Shown: in pieces, positions 1 to 9,074 of the stretch | Layout of the letters: each line of letters starts with the position of its first letter | How positions within the stretch are numbered: the first letter of the stretch is position 1 | Source of the DNA: Clostridium swellfunianum | Lineage (GTDB): Bacteria; Bacillota; Clostridia; Clostridiales; Clostridiaceae | Assembly (NCBI RefSeq): GCF_023656515.1 | Contig: NZ_JAMOFV010000006.1 | Coordinates: 3,518,036-3,582,035, forward strand | Direction of reading: 5' to 3' | Length of the DNA: 64,000 bases | Notes under the pieces: generated by a model | What the model was told of the DNA's origin: nothing | The model's input: the letters and a program-made list of their open reading frames with translations, nothing else | Database searches by the model: none | Position numbers and translations under genes: made by a program

Positions 1-117
1 CTTGCCTCTATAGCTGAGATTGATGGAGGTTTGATTGCATTAACAAGATTCAGTGGAGAAATTGGATTTTACCCTGAAGAATATTTAGAGATTGTTAGGG
101 CCTATACGGGTTTTTAA
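1..117 (+). CDS. C-terminal end of an unidentified protein
   Basis: An open frame enters from the left edge and ends with TAA at 115-117, giving the last 38 residues (ending in ..EIVRAYTGF). I do not recognise the family from this fragment. It lies on the same strand as the catabolic operon that follows, 138 bases upstream of the LarA-like gene, so it may belong to the same transcription unit. Nothing more can be supported. Confidence 0.5.
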   Translation, partial: LASIAEIDGGLIALTRFSGEIGFYPEEYLEIVRAYTGF

Positions 118-130
118 ATATAAAAATGAA

Positions 131-222
131 AATAACATATGGTTATTTAATAATTTAGGAGGTTAAAGTCCTAAATGCACTTAAACGTGCAGTTTGCGAG
201 AGGGAGCGAGTAGTCTTAAACT
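131..222 (+). promoter_or_regulatory. structured leader of consecutive hairpins before the larA-like gene
   Basis: Between the stop at 117 and the start at 256 there are successive small inverted repeats: AATAAC/GTTATT (131-136 with 142-147), TTTAGGA/TCCTAAA (154-160 with 169-175), TGCAC/GTGCA (176-180 with 187-191) and AGTTT/AAACT (191-195 with 218-222) enclosing a purine-rich loop. None is followed by a T-run, so they are not classical terminators. They could form a processing or regulatory leader. I match them to no riboswitch class. A ribosome binding site AAAGGAGG follows at 240-247. Confidence 0.3.
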
Positions 223-255
223 AATCATTGTTTCAACTAAAAGGAGGAAATATTT

Positions 256-1734
256 ATGAAATTATCATTTGAGTACGGGCATGGGACTATGGAGGCAAAT
301 TTACCTGATAATACTGATGTGTTTATTCCAGGAGTGACAGTACCTGATCCAGAATGTATTCCTGAGGATAAGTTAATAGAGGAAACTAGAAAATCAATAC
401 TAAATCCAATAGGCATGGAGCCATTGTCTAAGCTTGCAAAGAAGGGGCATAAGGCTGTTATCATATTCCCTGACAGAGTTAAAGGCGGAGAACAGCCAAC
501 AGCTCACAGAAAGATATCTATTCCAATAATTTTAGAAGAGCTATATAAAGCAGGAGTTGAGAAAAAAGATATACTTCTCATTTGTTCAAATGGCTTGCAC
601 CGTAAAAATACTGAAAAAGAAATTAAAGGAGTGCTGGGAGAAGAGTTATTTAATGAGTTCTGGTATACTCATCAAATAATTAACCATGACAGTGAGGATT
701 ATGACAATTTGGTGGATCTTGGTAAAACAGAGCGCGGTGATGCAGTTCTTATGAATAAATATGTTTATGATGCAGATATTGCAGTGCTTATAGGTCATAC
801 ACAAGGAAATCCATATGGAGGATATTCAGGTGGTTATAAGCATTGTTCTACAGGTATTACACATTGGCGCTCTATTGCAACACACCATGTACCTGAGGTT
901 ATGCACCGCAAAGACTTTACACCTGTATCAAATACTTCTCTAATGAGAAGAAAGTTCGATGAAATTGGAATGTACATGGAAGAAAAGATGGGCAAGAAAT
1001 TTTTCTGCTGCGATGCAGTACTAGATACTAAATCACGTCAGATTGAGATTAACAGCGGCTATGCAGCAGAGATGCAACCAAAGGCTTTTGAAACAGCAGA
1101 TAAACGTACTTATGTACATTGGGCAGAGAAAAAATATGATGTGGTGATATTTGGAATGCCGCAGTACTTCCATTATGGCGACGGAATGGGAACTAATCCG
1201 GTAATGATGATGCAAGCACTTTCGGCTCAAGTCATAAGGCACAAGAGAATTCTATCACCTAACTGTGTGTTTATTGTATCATCCATCTGCAACGGATTTT
1301 TCCATGATGAGCTATTCACTGGATACCGTGAGGTATTTAATATGTTCCAGAAGAACTATATGAATATTCTCCCCGATATGAACAGATATGGTGAAATGTT
1401 TGCAACCAATGAGGAATATATAAGAAATTATCGCTTCGGCAATGGTTTTCATCCATTCCACGCATTTTCAATGATTAGTTGTGGACACATTGCTGAGATG
1501 AATACTTCTGCTATATACATTGTAGGTGCGCAGGAGCCTGGCTATGCTAGAGCGATGGGGTTAAAAACCAGATCAACTTTTGAGGAAGCATTAGAAGATG
1601 CAAAGAAAAAATATGTTGGACAAAATCCCAATATTCTTGCGCTGCCACTTGCCTTTAAAACTGCAGCTGTTCATCTTTGCATGAAGCATGAAGGACAAGG
1701 TAATTATGGAGTTGACTCGTGTCATCAGGGATAG
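256..1734 (+). CDS. LarA-family nickel-pincer racemase/epimerase (DUF2088)
   Basis: 492-residue homologue of lactate racemase LarA, an enzyme family that uses a nickel-pincer nucleotide to racemise or epimerise 2-hydroxy acids. The N-terminal half has the family pattern: SNGLH with His115, GHTQGNP with His181, YSGGYKH with Lys195 (the position of the lysine that carries the cofactor in LarA) and ITHWRSIATHH with His210/211. It starts at ATG 256 behind AAAGGAGG. It is longer than LarA proper (about 425 residues) and sits with amino-sugar genes, not with larBCE, so its substrate is probably not lactate. The nickel-cofactor synthesis genes are not in the window. A sugar-acid epimerase role is an inference. 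Confidence 0.8.
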   Translation: MKLSFEYGHGTMEANLPDNTDVFIPGVTVPDPECIPEDKLIEETRKSILNPIGMEPLSKLAKKGHKAVIIFPDRVKGGEQPTAHRKISIPIILEELYKAGVEKKDILLICSNGLHRKNTEKEIKGVLGEELFNEFWYTHQIINHDSEDYDNLVDLGKTERGDAVLMNKYVYDADIAVLIGHTQGNPYGGYSGGYKHCSTGITHWRSIATHHVPEVMHRKDFTPVSNTSLMRRKFDEIGMYMEEKMGKKFFCCDAVLDTKSRQIEINSGYAAEMQPKAFETADKRTYVHWAEKKYDVVIFGMPQYFHYGDGMGTNPVMMMQALSAQVIRHKRILSPNCVFIVSSICNGFFHDELFTGYREVFNMFQKNYMNILPDMNRYGEMFATNEEYIRNYRFGNGFHPFHAFSMISCGHIAEMNTSAIYIVGAQEPGYARAMGLKTRSTFEEALEDAKKKYVGQNPNILALPLAFKTAAVHLCMKHEGQGNYGVDSCHQG

Positions 1735-1764
1735 AAGAAACCTTACAAAGGAGGAAGAAACTGC

Positions 1765-2337
1765 GTGGAATTTCTACCCGTTATTACAGCATTGAAGAAA
1801 TATGCAGAGGCTGATGTACCAGCCATTATTGCAATTGATGGCCGCTGCGGCAGTGGAAAAACTTCTCTGGCGGAACTATTAAGAGAACAGTTTGACTGCA
1901 ATGTGTTTCACATGGATGATTTCTTTCTCCCTTTTGAAATGAAGACAGAAGAACGTCTTGCTGAGCCTGGTGGCAATGTTCATTATGAGAGATTCCGGGA
2001 TGAAGTTCTTAATGGACTTCTAAAGCAAGAGGATGTAGCCTTCAGACCATACTGCTGCTCCAAAGGAAAGTTAGGCGAGCCAATCCATGTAAAATATAAA
2101 AATATAAATATAGTTGAAGGCAGTTATTGCCTTCATCCAACCCTGATGCATGCTTATAATTATAAAATCTTCTTAACTATTGAGCCTAAGACTCAACAGC
2201 GACGTATCCTCAAACGTAATGGAGAGAGAATGCTGCAAAACTTTATTAATAGATGGATTCCGTTGGAAGAGGATTATTTTTTAAAACTTAATATAAAAGA
2301 TCATTGTAATATTATAATTGATACCACAGCATTTTAG
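1765..2337 (+). CDS. uridine-kinase-like P-loop kinase
   Basis: 190 residues with Walker A motif GRCGSGKT at residues 26-33, followed by FHMDDFFLP, typical of the uridine kinase/phosphoribulokinase superfamily, and NIVEGSYCLHP. It starts at GTG 1765, 7 bases after AAAGGAGGAAG; there is no suitable ATG. It lies 30 bases after the LarA-like gene and 20 before the ECF component. In this context it probably phosphorylates the imported compound, but the family also includes nucleoside kinases. The superfamily assignment is secure; the substrate is unknown. Confidence 0.75.
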   Translation: MEFLPVITALKKYAEADVPAIIAIDGRCGSGKTSLAELLREQFDCNVFHMDDFFLPFEMKTEERLAEPGGNVHYERFRDEVLNGLLKQEDVAFRPYCCSKGKLGEPIHVKYKNINIVEGSYCLHPTLMHAYNYKIFLTIEPKTQQRRILKRNGERMLQNFINRWIPLEEDYFLKLNIKDHCNIIIDTTAF

Positions 2338-2357
2338 CATTTGAAAGGGGTTCTTAC

Positions 2358-2894
2358 ATGAAAATTAATCGTACTCAAAAGCTTGTATATACTGGTCTTT
2401 GCATAGGAATTGGCCTGATTCTTCCACAGTTCGTAAAGATTATACCTGTATCAAATCCAGGAGCAATTCTACTGCCGATGCATATTACAGTGCTGCTCTG
2501 CGGATTTATATGTGGGTGGCCTTACGGGGCTTTCTGTGGTGTGATTGTGCCTCTATTAGCTTCCGTCTTAACTGGAAAGCCTCCATTATTTCCAACAGGC
2601 ATATCCATGATGTTCGAGCTGGGGGCCTATGGCGCACTTACAGGGATAATATATCTTTACACAAGGGGAAAGATATACCTTTCACTTATTGGAGCCATGT
2701 TGGGTGGAAGAATTGTTTTGGGTGTTGTAAATACCATATTATTTAGCTTCACGGATAAAGCCTATGGAATGGCAGTGTTTATCTCTGGAGCATTTGTTAC
2801 AGCATTGCCAGGTATAGTTATCCAGATTATTCTAATACCTTTAATAGTAAATAATCTGAGAAAATCTAAAATAGTAGCTATGAATATTGGTTAG
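2358..2894 (+). CDS. ECF-type transporter S component
   Basis: 178-residue integral membrane protein with about five or six hydrophobic segments. It begins with a basic stretch and TGLCIGIGLILPQ, and has the loop GKPPLFPTGISMMFELGAYG, typical of ECF S components, which bind substrate and use a shared EcfAA'T energising module. No EcfA or EcfT gene is adjacent, so it would be a group II member using a module encoded elsewhere. Its position in the operon makes it the probable importer for the substrate handled by the neighbouring kinase and epimerases. Confidence 0.75.
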   Translation: MKINRTQKLVYTGLCIGIGLILPQFVKIIPVSNPGAILLPMHITVLLCGFICGWPYGAFCGVIVPLLASVLTGKPPLFPTGISMMFELGAYGALTGIIYLYTRGKIYLSLIGAMLGGRIVLGVVNTILFSFTDKAYGMAVFISGAFVTALPGIVIQIILIPLIVNNLRKSKIVAMNIG

Positions 2895-2904
2895 GTAAAT
2901 AATA

Positions 2905-3780
2905 ATGATATATAAAATAGAAAATCAACATTTAGAAGTAGAGATTAACAGCTTTGGCGCTGAACTCTGGTCTATCGTAAACAAAAGTGACCAGACTCAG
3001 CATTTATGGCAGGGAGATAAGTCTATTTGGCCAAGGAGATCACCTATACTATTTCCTCACTGTGGTAGGCTTAAGGGGAATATTTACAAGCTTGAGGGCA
3101 AAGACTACCAGTCTCCTATGCATGGTTTTGCACGTGATTATGAACATGAATTAGTTAATCAAAGTGAGACATCTATTACTTTTGTTTTAGAAAGCAATGA
3201 AGAAACCTTTAAGCTGTATCCATACCGATTTAAGTTATATACAAGGTATGAGCTGGATAATAATAGGCTTAATTGCACCTTTGAGGTTGTAAATTGCGGA
3301 AATTATGAGATGCTGTTTAGTATAGGGTATCATACAGGACTTATGTGTCCTTTTGATAGTACAAAGTCTATAGAAGACTATAGTATTGTATTTGAAAAAG
3401 AAGAAACGCCTGTAGAGTTATTATGTAATTCTGAGGGACTCTTAAGCGGAGAACAAAGAATATACTTTGACAAGAAAAATATAATTGAGCTTAACGATAA
3501 AATATTTCAAAGCAGTATAATCTTGTCTAAGTTAAGGTCCGATTATGTAAGTATTATCGAAAACAATACAGGAAGATATGTAAAAGTTAATATAAAAGAT
3601 TTTGAGTATGTTGTACTTTGGTCTATGCCTGATAATGTAAAATTTATTTGCATAGAGCCTTGGCATGGACTACCAGACATGTACAATACAGAGGGTCAAC
3701 TTGATAAGAAACTTGGAATTCAAAAGATAAATGCAGGTGAACATTTTACCTGTACTCAAACTATTGAAATTAATAGATAA
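2905..3780 (+). CDS. aldose 1-epimerase family protein (LacX-like)
   Basis: 291 residues of the galactose mutarotase-like fold: SFGAELWSI near the N-terminus, RSPILFPHCGRLKGN, MHGFARD (probable substrate-binding His), SIGYHTGL with the second conserved His, and ICIEPWHGLPD near the C-terminus. The family interconverts anomers of aldoses or sugar phosphates. It starts at ATG 2905, 10 bases after the ECF gene, with only a weak ribosome binding site, suggesting coupled translation. The role is probably anomer conversion of the operon's substrate. Confidence 0.82.
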   Translation: MIYKIENQHLEVEINSFGAELWSIVNKSDQTQHLWQGDKSIWPRRSPILFPHCGRLKGNIYKLEGKDYQSPMHGFARDYEHELVNQSETSITFVLESNEETFKLYPYRFKLYTRYELDNNRLNCTFEVVNCGNYEMLFSIGYHTGLMCPFDSTKSIEDYSIVFEKEETPVELLCNSEGLLSGEQRIYFDKKNIIELNDKIFQSSIILSKLRSDYVSIIENNTGRYVKVNIKDFEYVVLWSMPDNVKFICIEPWHGLPDMYNTEGQLDKKLGIQKINAGEHFTCTQTIEINR

Positions 3781-3796
3781 AGAAAGGATGGTTTGA

Positions 3797-4948
3797 ATGG
3801 TACGGAATTTATTAATAAGAAATGGGAATGTATTAGTTAATGGTCAAGTAACTGCATCAGATGTTCTGGTAGAAGATGGAAGGGTAGTAGAAATATCAAA
3901 AAATATTTCACATAGAAAAGATGCTGAAGTTTTTGACGCAGAAGATAACCTAGTTCTTCCAGGGTTCATTGATATGCACACTCATGGCGGAGCTGGAGTA
4001 GATATGAATAACGCTGAAGTGGATGATATTCGCAAGCTTTGTGAATTCTTCGCCTCTCAAGGAACAACGGGTTTTCTGCCAACTTTATTGACAGATACAA
4101 AAGAAAAACTCTGCGAATGCATTGAAAATATTATTCAAGCAAAAAATACTTTGAATACAGGAAGTGAGATACTAGGTATTCACCTAGAAGGTCCTTATCT
4201 TTGCAAGGAATACAAAGGAGCCATGCCTGAGCATCTATTGCAAACACCTTCTGTTTCAGATTTTAACTATTATCAGAAAGTTGCAGAGGGAAACATTAAA
4301 TTAATGACAGTATCACCAGAGGTAGAAGGAGTTCCAGAGTTTATTAAGGAAATTAGCAAAACAGGGGTTGTAATCTCCTTGGGACATAGTGGGGCGGATT
4401 ATGAGACAACAATGAAATGCATTGAAAATGGAGCAAAAAGCGCTACTCATACTTTTAATGTGATGAAGCTTATGCATCAGCACTTTCCTGCAATTAGTGG
4501 CGCAGTACTTGAAAGCGATATATATTGTGAAGCAATCTGCGATGGAATTCACCTTCATCCTGCAGTGGTGCGAATACTTTTAAAAACTAAAGGAATAAAT
4601 CGTGTAATTGGTGTAACAGACAGTATTATGGCAGCTGGATTAGGTGATGGTGAATATAAGCTAGGGGTTAATGATATTGTGGTAATCAATGGAGATGCAC
4701 GTCTTGCGGACCTTTCTGCAAGAGCGGGTAGTACTCTTACAACTGGCAATATGTTTAAAAATTTAATAAAATTCACAGGAAGACCTATAGGAGAAATTTC
4801 GAAGATTATGTCAGAAAATCCTGCAAGTCTGCTTGGCTTTTCAAAAGAAAAAGGTACTATTGAGGTTGGCAAAGATGCTGACTTGGTTGTATTAAACCAT
4901 AATTATGATGTAACTAATACCTTTGTTATGGGAAGAAAAATATATTAA
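3797..4948 (+). CDS. nagA: N-acetylglucosamine-6-phosphate deacetylase
   Basis: 383 residues, the usual NagA length. Amidohydrolase signatures are visible in order: HTHG at 61-64, metal-binding Glu131 in HLEGPYL, His197 in LGHSG, His218 in THTFN and catalytic Asp275 in GVTDS. It removes acetate from an N-acetyl-hexosamine-6-phosphate in the cytoplasm, yielding the amine for the following NagB-like deaminase. It starts at ATG 3797 after AAAGGATGG. The substrate could be GlcNAc-6P, GalNAc-6P or a related sugar; the neighbouring epimerases argue for something other than plain GlcNAc. Confidence 0.9.
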   Translation: MVRNLLIRNGNVLVNGQVTASDVLVEDGRVVEISKNISHRKDAEVFDAEDNLVLPGFIDMHTHGGAGVDMNNAEVDDIRKLCEFFASQGTTGFLPTLLTDTKEKLCECIENIIQAKNTLNTGSEILGIHLEGPYLCKEYKGAMPEHLLQTPSVSDFNYYQKVAEGNIKLMTVSPEVEGVPEFIKEISKTGVVISLGHSGADYETTMKCIENGAKSATHTFNVMKLMHQHFPAISGAVLESDIYCEAICDGIHLHPAVVRILLKTKGINRVIGVTDSIMAAGLGDGEYKLGVNDIVVINGDARLADLSARAGSTLTTGNMFKNLIKFTGRPIGEISKIMSENPASLLGFSKEKGTIEVGKDADLVVLNHNYDVTNTFVMGRKIY

Positions 4949-4965
4949 AAGTGGAGGGGATCGCA

Positions 4966-5781
4966 ATGCATGATTACTTTAAAAAAACATCCATAGAACT
5001 AGGCATAGGTGCAAAGATTAATGTGCTAAAGCTTGGTGATTCCGGCGAGGTATTTTATGAAATGGCGTTGGAAATGGTTAATGCTATTGTGGAAAATAAT
5101 GCTTTAGATAAAAATACAGTATTTATCTGTCCTGTGGGACCAGTAGGCCAGTATCCCATCTTTGTAAGACTAGTAAATTTTCATGACATCAGTTTAAAAA
5201 ATGTTTGGTTTATAAATATGGACGAGTACTTGGATGAGGAAAAACAATGGATAAGTATTAAACATAAATTAAGCTTCAGAGGGTTTATGAATCGTGAAGT
5301 TTACAGCAAAATAAAACCAGAACTTCTTATGGCAGAAGAACAGAGAATTTTTCCAGACCCAAACAATTTAAAGAATATCTCAGATACTATTAATAAACTT
5401 GGTGGTGTAGATATCTGTTTCGGTGGGATTGGTATAAATGGACATCTTGCTTTCAATGAGCCGGAGGATATAACACCAGAAGAATTTGCAGAAAGAACTA
5501 CTAGAGTACTTGAAATTTCACGAGAGACTAGAACAATAAATGCAGTTGGTGACTTAAATGGTGCAATTGATGCAATGCCAAAATATTGTGTAACTATCGG
5601 AATGAAAGAGATTTTATCTGCTAAAAAGATAAGGCTGTATTGCTTTAGAGACTGGCATAGAGCTGTGGTAAGGCAAGCTGCTTATGGAGAAATATCAGCT
5701 CATTTCCCAGTTACATTAGTTCAAAATCACCCTGATGCAAAAATAACAATAAATTCAAATGCTGCAGAGCAAGCATTTTAA
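4966..5781 (+). CDS. glucosamine-6-phosphate deaminase-like protein
   Basis: 271 residues of the NagB/RpiA/6-phosphogluconolactonase superfamily. FINMDEYLD and GGIGINGHLAFNEPED are the hallmark deaminase motifs. The frame could open at GTG 4951, but GGAGGGG at 4953-4959 sits correctly in front of ATG 4966, so I take 4966. It is longer at the N-terminus than NagB of E. coli (266 residues) and divergent, so the amino-sugar phosphate may differ. It follows nagA closely and would release ammonia and a ketose phosphate for the aldolase next door. Confidence 0.82.
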   Translation: MHDYFKKTSIELGIGAKINVLKLGDSGEVFYEMALEMVNAIVENNALDKNTVFICPVGPVGQYPIFVRLVNFHDISLKNVWFINMDEYLDEEKQWISIKHKLSFRGFMNREVYSKIKPELLMAEEQRIFPDPNNLKNISDTINKLGGVDICFGGIGINGHLAFNEPEDITPEEFAERTTRVLEISRETRTINAVGDLNGAIDAMPKYCVTIGMKEILSAKKIRLYCFRDWHRAVVRQAAYGEISAHFPVTLVQNHPDAKITINSNAAEQAF

Positions 5782-5796
5782 ACTAGGAGGAATAGT

Positions 5797-6945
5797 ATGC
5801 CATTAATTCCGTTAAGACCTTTATTAGAGACAATAAACAAATATAAATTCGCACAAGGTGCATTTAATGTAAATGCTGTGGCTCAGGCGAAGGCAGTAAT
5901 AGATATTCATAGTACCTTTCGTTCAGCAGCAATACTGCAAGGCGCTGATCTTGCAAATGGCTTTATGGGTGGACGAACTGATTTTATGAATTCCACACTG
6001 GAGGATAAGAAGCTTGGAGCAAAACGTATTGCAGATGCAGTTAAAAAATTTGCAGCTGAAACAGAGATCCCTGTAGTTCTTCATCTTGATCATGGCAAAG
6101 ACTTTGATTCTGTTAAGGCTGCTATAGATAATGGCTATACGTCTGTTATGATTGACGGGTCCCATCTAAGCTTTGATGAAAATGCAGAGCTAACTCGTGA
6201 AGTAGTAAGGTATGCTCATGAAAGAGGCGTTACAGTAGAAGGGGAGCTTGGTGTTTTGGCAGGTGTAGAAGATGATGTATTCGCCGAAAACTCTACGTAC
6301 ACTAATCCTATGAAAGTCGTTGAGTTTTTCCGAAAAACCGGAGTGGATTGCCTTGCAATTTCTTATGGAACCATGCATGGTGCAAATAAGGGGAAAGATG
6401 CAAAGCTAAGAAAGGAAATTGCTATTGCCTGTACAGAAAACCTCCGACATGAAGGGATATTTGGGGTTCTAGTATCTCACGGCTCCTCTACAGTGCCTGG
6501 ATATATAGTTGATGAAATAAATCAGCTAGGAGGAAACATTCAAAATGCCTATGGGATTCCGATTAACGAATTAAAATCAGTAATACCTTATGGTATTGGA
6601 AAAATAAATGTTGACACGGATATCCGTCTTGCAGTTACTAGAAACCTGTGGGAATTGTTTACACAAAACCCTACATTAAAGAATAGTAAATCCGTAGGTG
6701 AAATTTACAGGCTGCTTTGTACAAAAAATAATCAATTTGATCCAAGAGTATTCTTGACTCCAATAATGGATACAGTAACTACTGGAATTGTTCCTGATGT
6801 TGAGGTTGCAGCAGTTGTGGATTGTATTGAAAAGGGTGTAAAAGAAGTTGTGGGTACATTAATTGTTGAGTTTGGTTCTGTGGGCCACGCCAATAAAGTG
6901 AAATGTACTACCCTGGATCAAATGGCTGATTATTATAGAAAGTAG
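5797..6945 (+). CDS. class II ketose-bisphosphate aldolase family protein
   Basis: 382 residues, longer than standard class II FBP or tagatose-bisphosphate aldolases (about 285-310). Zinc and substrate motifs are present: LHLDHGKD (His96, Asp98, His99), MIDGSHLSFDEN, Glu150 in VEGELG, His194 in YGTMHG and His228 in VSHGSS. It cleaves a ketose (bis)phosphate to triose phosphates. The C-terminal 60 residues are an extension or larger C-terminal domain. It is last in the operon and ahead of a strong terminator. No phosphofructokinase or tagatose-6-phosphate kinase is present, so the operon's product may be handled differently from the classic Nag or Aga routes. Confidence 0.82.
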   Translation: MPLIPLRPLLETINKYKFAQGAFNVNAVAQAKAVIDIHSTFRSAAILQGADLANGFMGGRTDFMNSTLEDKKLGAKRIADAVKKFAAETEIPVVLHLDHGKDFDSVKAAIDNGYTSVMIDGSHLSFDENAELTREVVRYAHERGVTVEGELGVLAGVEDDVFAENSTYTNPMKVVEFFRKTGVDCLAISYGTMHGANKGKDAKLRKEIAIACTENLRHEGIFGVLVSHGSSTVPGYIVDEINQLGGNIQNAYGIPINELKSVIPYGIGKINVDTDIRLAVTRNLWELFTQNPTLKNSKSVGEIYRLLCTKNNQFDPRVFLTPIMDTVTTGIVPDVEVAAVVDCIEKGVKEVVGTLIVEFGSVGHANKVKCTTLDQMADYYRK

Positions 6946-7087
6946 ATATTACTATAGAGCTATAAATATATATCTAAATAATTATATTATTGTAAATCCC
7001 TTTGCTTACTGCTTAGGATTGTTTTAAATAATTAGACTTAAATATTATGAATTGTTAAGATTAGAAGTGAAAAGGCAAATTTAAATA

Positions 7088-7125
7088 GGAAGAACACTAA
7101 GCTTGGTGTTCTTCCTATTTTTTTT
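7088..7125 (+). terminator. rho-independent terminator of the nagA operon
   Basis: AGGAAGAACAC (7088-7098) pairs with GTGTTCTTCCT (7106-7116) and is followed by A and eight Ts. It closes the plus-strand operon and overlaps the last codons of the convergent gntR-type gene. Confidence 0.9.
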
Positions 7126-7849
7126 GATGAACTTCAATAAAACTTGATTTAATTGGTAAGTAGTGCTTATTAGAAACTACTGGGAAGTCCGAACCTTCAT
7201 ACATGGTTTCTTGTACAAGATAAAACTGATTTTCAGACGAAATTGGAGAGAACTTTGCTGAAACATTTCCAGAGGTTGAATATTTAATTTCAACTAGTAC
7301 ATTGCTGCATAGGTCATAAAGTTCTTTCTCTATAAATTCCAACACTCTATCATGGTTGTTTAAATCTATATTAAATTTTGAAATAGTCTCGATTGGAATC
7401 AAGGTAAATGAGTAGGCAACAGGATTACCCTGAGATTTATACCATCTATCAATAACTACTACAACAGGAGTTTTTCTCCCTAAAGTTTGGTTTATGTAAT
7501 CTGAAGATGGTTCTATACGCAGTTCCATCTTAATTTCATCAATTGTATCAGAAGAACACTTGTATACTGGATGTCCAATTGCTTCTAACCCAATAGGTTT
7601 TTCAGAGTGTGATTTTATTATATAATTTCCTTTTCCCCTAATATTTTTAACTACTCCATCGTCTTGAAGCAGTGATAACGCCTGCCTTAAGGTTGTTCTG
7701 CTTACACCGAGCAACTTAGACAAGTCAGGCTCGGAGGGCAGCCTGCTCCCCTCAGGGAAATTACCTTCATTTATCATTTTAAAAAGCTGGTTATAAACAG
7801 TCAAAAATTTAAATTCCTTTTCTTTTGGGATCACATTCAATTTATCCAT
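7115..7849 (-). CDS. GntR-family regulator, HutC subfamily (UTRA domain)
   Basis: 244 residues. The N-terminal winged helix (about residues 15-80) contains GSRLPSEPDLSKLLGVSRTT, and a UTRA effector domain follows (about 95-240). HutC-type regulators sense sugar phosphates or small acids. It is transcribed towards the nagA operon and divergently from the nucleoside operon. The palindrome TTGTCTAGACAA lies 30-41 bases upstream of its start codon and fits the GT-N-TA-N-AC core of this subfamily, so autoregulation is likely. Whether it controls the amino-sugar operon, the nucleoside operon or both cannot be read directly. Confidence 0.85.
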   Translation of the reverse strand: MDKLNVIPKEKEFKFLTVYNQLFKMINEGNFPEGSRLPSEPDLSKLLGVSRTTLRQALSLLQDDGVVKNIRGKGNYIIKSHSEKPIGLEAIGHPVYKCSSDTIDEIKMELRIEPSSDYINQTLGRKTPVVVVIDRWYKSQGNPVAYSFTLIPIETISKFNIDLNNHDRVLEFIEKELYDLCSNVLVEIKYSTSGNVSAKFSPISSENQFYLVQETMYEGSDFPVVSNKHYLPIKSSFIEVHQKK

Positions 7850-7878
7850 TAAAATAGCACCTTCCTGCCAATATAGAT

Positions 7879-7890
7879 TTGTCTAGACAA
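7879..7890. promoter_or_regulatory. probable GntR/HutC operator
   Basis: Perfect 12-bp palindrome TTGTCTAGACAA, flanked by imperfectly symmetric CCAATATAGAT and GTATATTTGG (7868-7900). It lies in the promoter region of the minus-strand GntR-type gene and matches the half-site pattern of HutC-subfamily operators. Half-sites TAGACAA or TAGACA recur at about 7960, 8124 and 8165. Confidence 0.65.
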
Positions 7891-8109
7891 GTATATTTGG
7901 CAAAACGTAAATAATCAATATAATATTGCTAATATTAATTATAGCCTGGATTTTTAAAATAGACAACTAAATAAGCAAAACATTCTTAATTCAGGAATAA
8001 AATATCACTAAAGGTTATAGAATTGTATGTATTTAAACGTAGGCAGAAGGCTTAGTATAACTATAGGTAATAAAGCAGATAATAGAGACTAAAAGTAATA
8101 CAAAAAATA

Positions 8110-8217
8110 TTGACATAAAAAAATAGACATGTTAAACTCATATTACAGACACTAATACAAGCCGATAGACAAGTTGGCAAGGTGTCTATTTATTGTAAAC
8201 AATTGTAAACGTATAAT
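8110..8217 (+). promoter_or_regulatory. promoter region of the nucleoside operon
   Basis: TTGACA (8110-8115), a 17-base spacer and TAAACT (8133-8138) form one promoter candidate; TATAAT at 8212-8217 is another -10. Between them TAGACA (8165-8170) and TGTCTA (8183-8188) form an inverted repeat with 11-base spacing, echoing the GntR palindrome at 7879. TGTAAAC occurs three times at 8194-8224, and 8216-8230 resembles a catabolite-responsive element with one mismatch. The rest of the 410-base gap 7850-8259 holds no gene. Confidence 0.45.
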
Positions 8218-8259
8218 GTAAACGGTTCGTATAGTATAAAAATAAATGGAGGAATTAAA

Positions 8260-9042
8260 ATGATTTACTCACAAGGTTCAGGAAAAGAATATCATATCAA
8301 CGTTGGTAAAGGTGACGTAGGAAAGTATGTTATACTTCCGGGAGACCCAAAGAGATGCGCTAAGATAGCGGCGCACTTTGATAATCCGCAGTTAGTTGCA
8401 GACAGCAGAGAATATGTTACATATACCGGATACCTGGATGGAGTGAAAGTAAGCGTTACATCAACAGGCATAGGGGGGCCATCAGCTGCTATTGCTCTTG
8501 AAGAACTAGTAAATTGCGGGGCTGATACTTTTATAAGAGTTGGTACCTGCGGTGGTATGGATATAGATGTTAAGGGCGGAGATGTAGTTGTAGCTACTGG
8601 AGCTATCAGAATGGAAGGAACAAGTAAGGAGTATGCTCCAATTGAATTTCCAGCAGTAGCAAACTTTGAGATTGTAAATTCACTTGTTGATGCTTGCAAA
8701 ACTTTAAACAAGACTCATCATGTTGGAGTAGTACAATGCAAAGATTCCTTTTATGGACAGCATTCTCCAGAAACAAAGCCTGTTAGCTATGAATTAATGG
8801 ATAAGTGGAATGCATGGCTAAGATGTGGAACTCTTGCTTCTGAAATGGAGTCAGCTGCTTTGTTTGTAGCAGGCAGTTATTTGAGAGTAAGAGTAGGATC
8901 TGTATTTTTAGTGGTTGCCAATCAGGAACGCGCAAAAGCAGGACTAGAAAATGCACAAGTTCATGATACTGAAACAGCAATAGAAGTTGCAGTACAAGGC
9001 ATCAGGAATTTAATAAAGGGTGAAAAGGAAAGAATAGGCTAG
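8260..9042 (+). CDS. udp: uridine phosphorylase
   Basis: 260 residues of the nucleoside phosphorylase family: [13 protein letters not shown] (phosphate binding), [26 protein letters not shown] and [10 protein letters not shown] (ribose and base contacts). It phosphorolyses uridine to uracil and ribose-1-phosphate. It starts at ATG 8260 behind TGGAGGAATT and is the first gene of a ten-kilobase nucleoside operon. The ribose-1-phosphate passes to DeoB. Confidence 0.88.
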   Translation: MIYSQGSGKEYHINVGKGDVGKYVILPGDPKRCAKIAAHFDNPQLVADSREYVTYTGYLDGVKVSVTSTGIGGPSAAIALEELVNCGADTFIRVGTCGGMDIDVKGGDVVVATGAIRMEGTSKEYAPIEFPAVANFEIVNSLVDACKTLNKTHHVGVVQCKDSFYGQHSPETKPVSYELMDKWNAWLRCGTLASEMESAALFVAGSYLRVRVGSVFLVVANQERAKAGLENAQVHDTETAIEVAVQGIRNLIKGEKERIG

Positions 9043-9074
9043 TAAAACAACCACTGTCTTACAGGAGGGTAAAA

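Noticed and set aside
8194-8230. Certain catabolite-responsive element
   Set aside because: The best match has a mismatch at a conserved position and overlaps TGTAAAC repeats, so it is noted only as a possibility.
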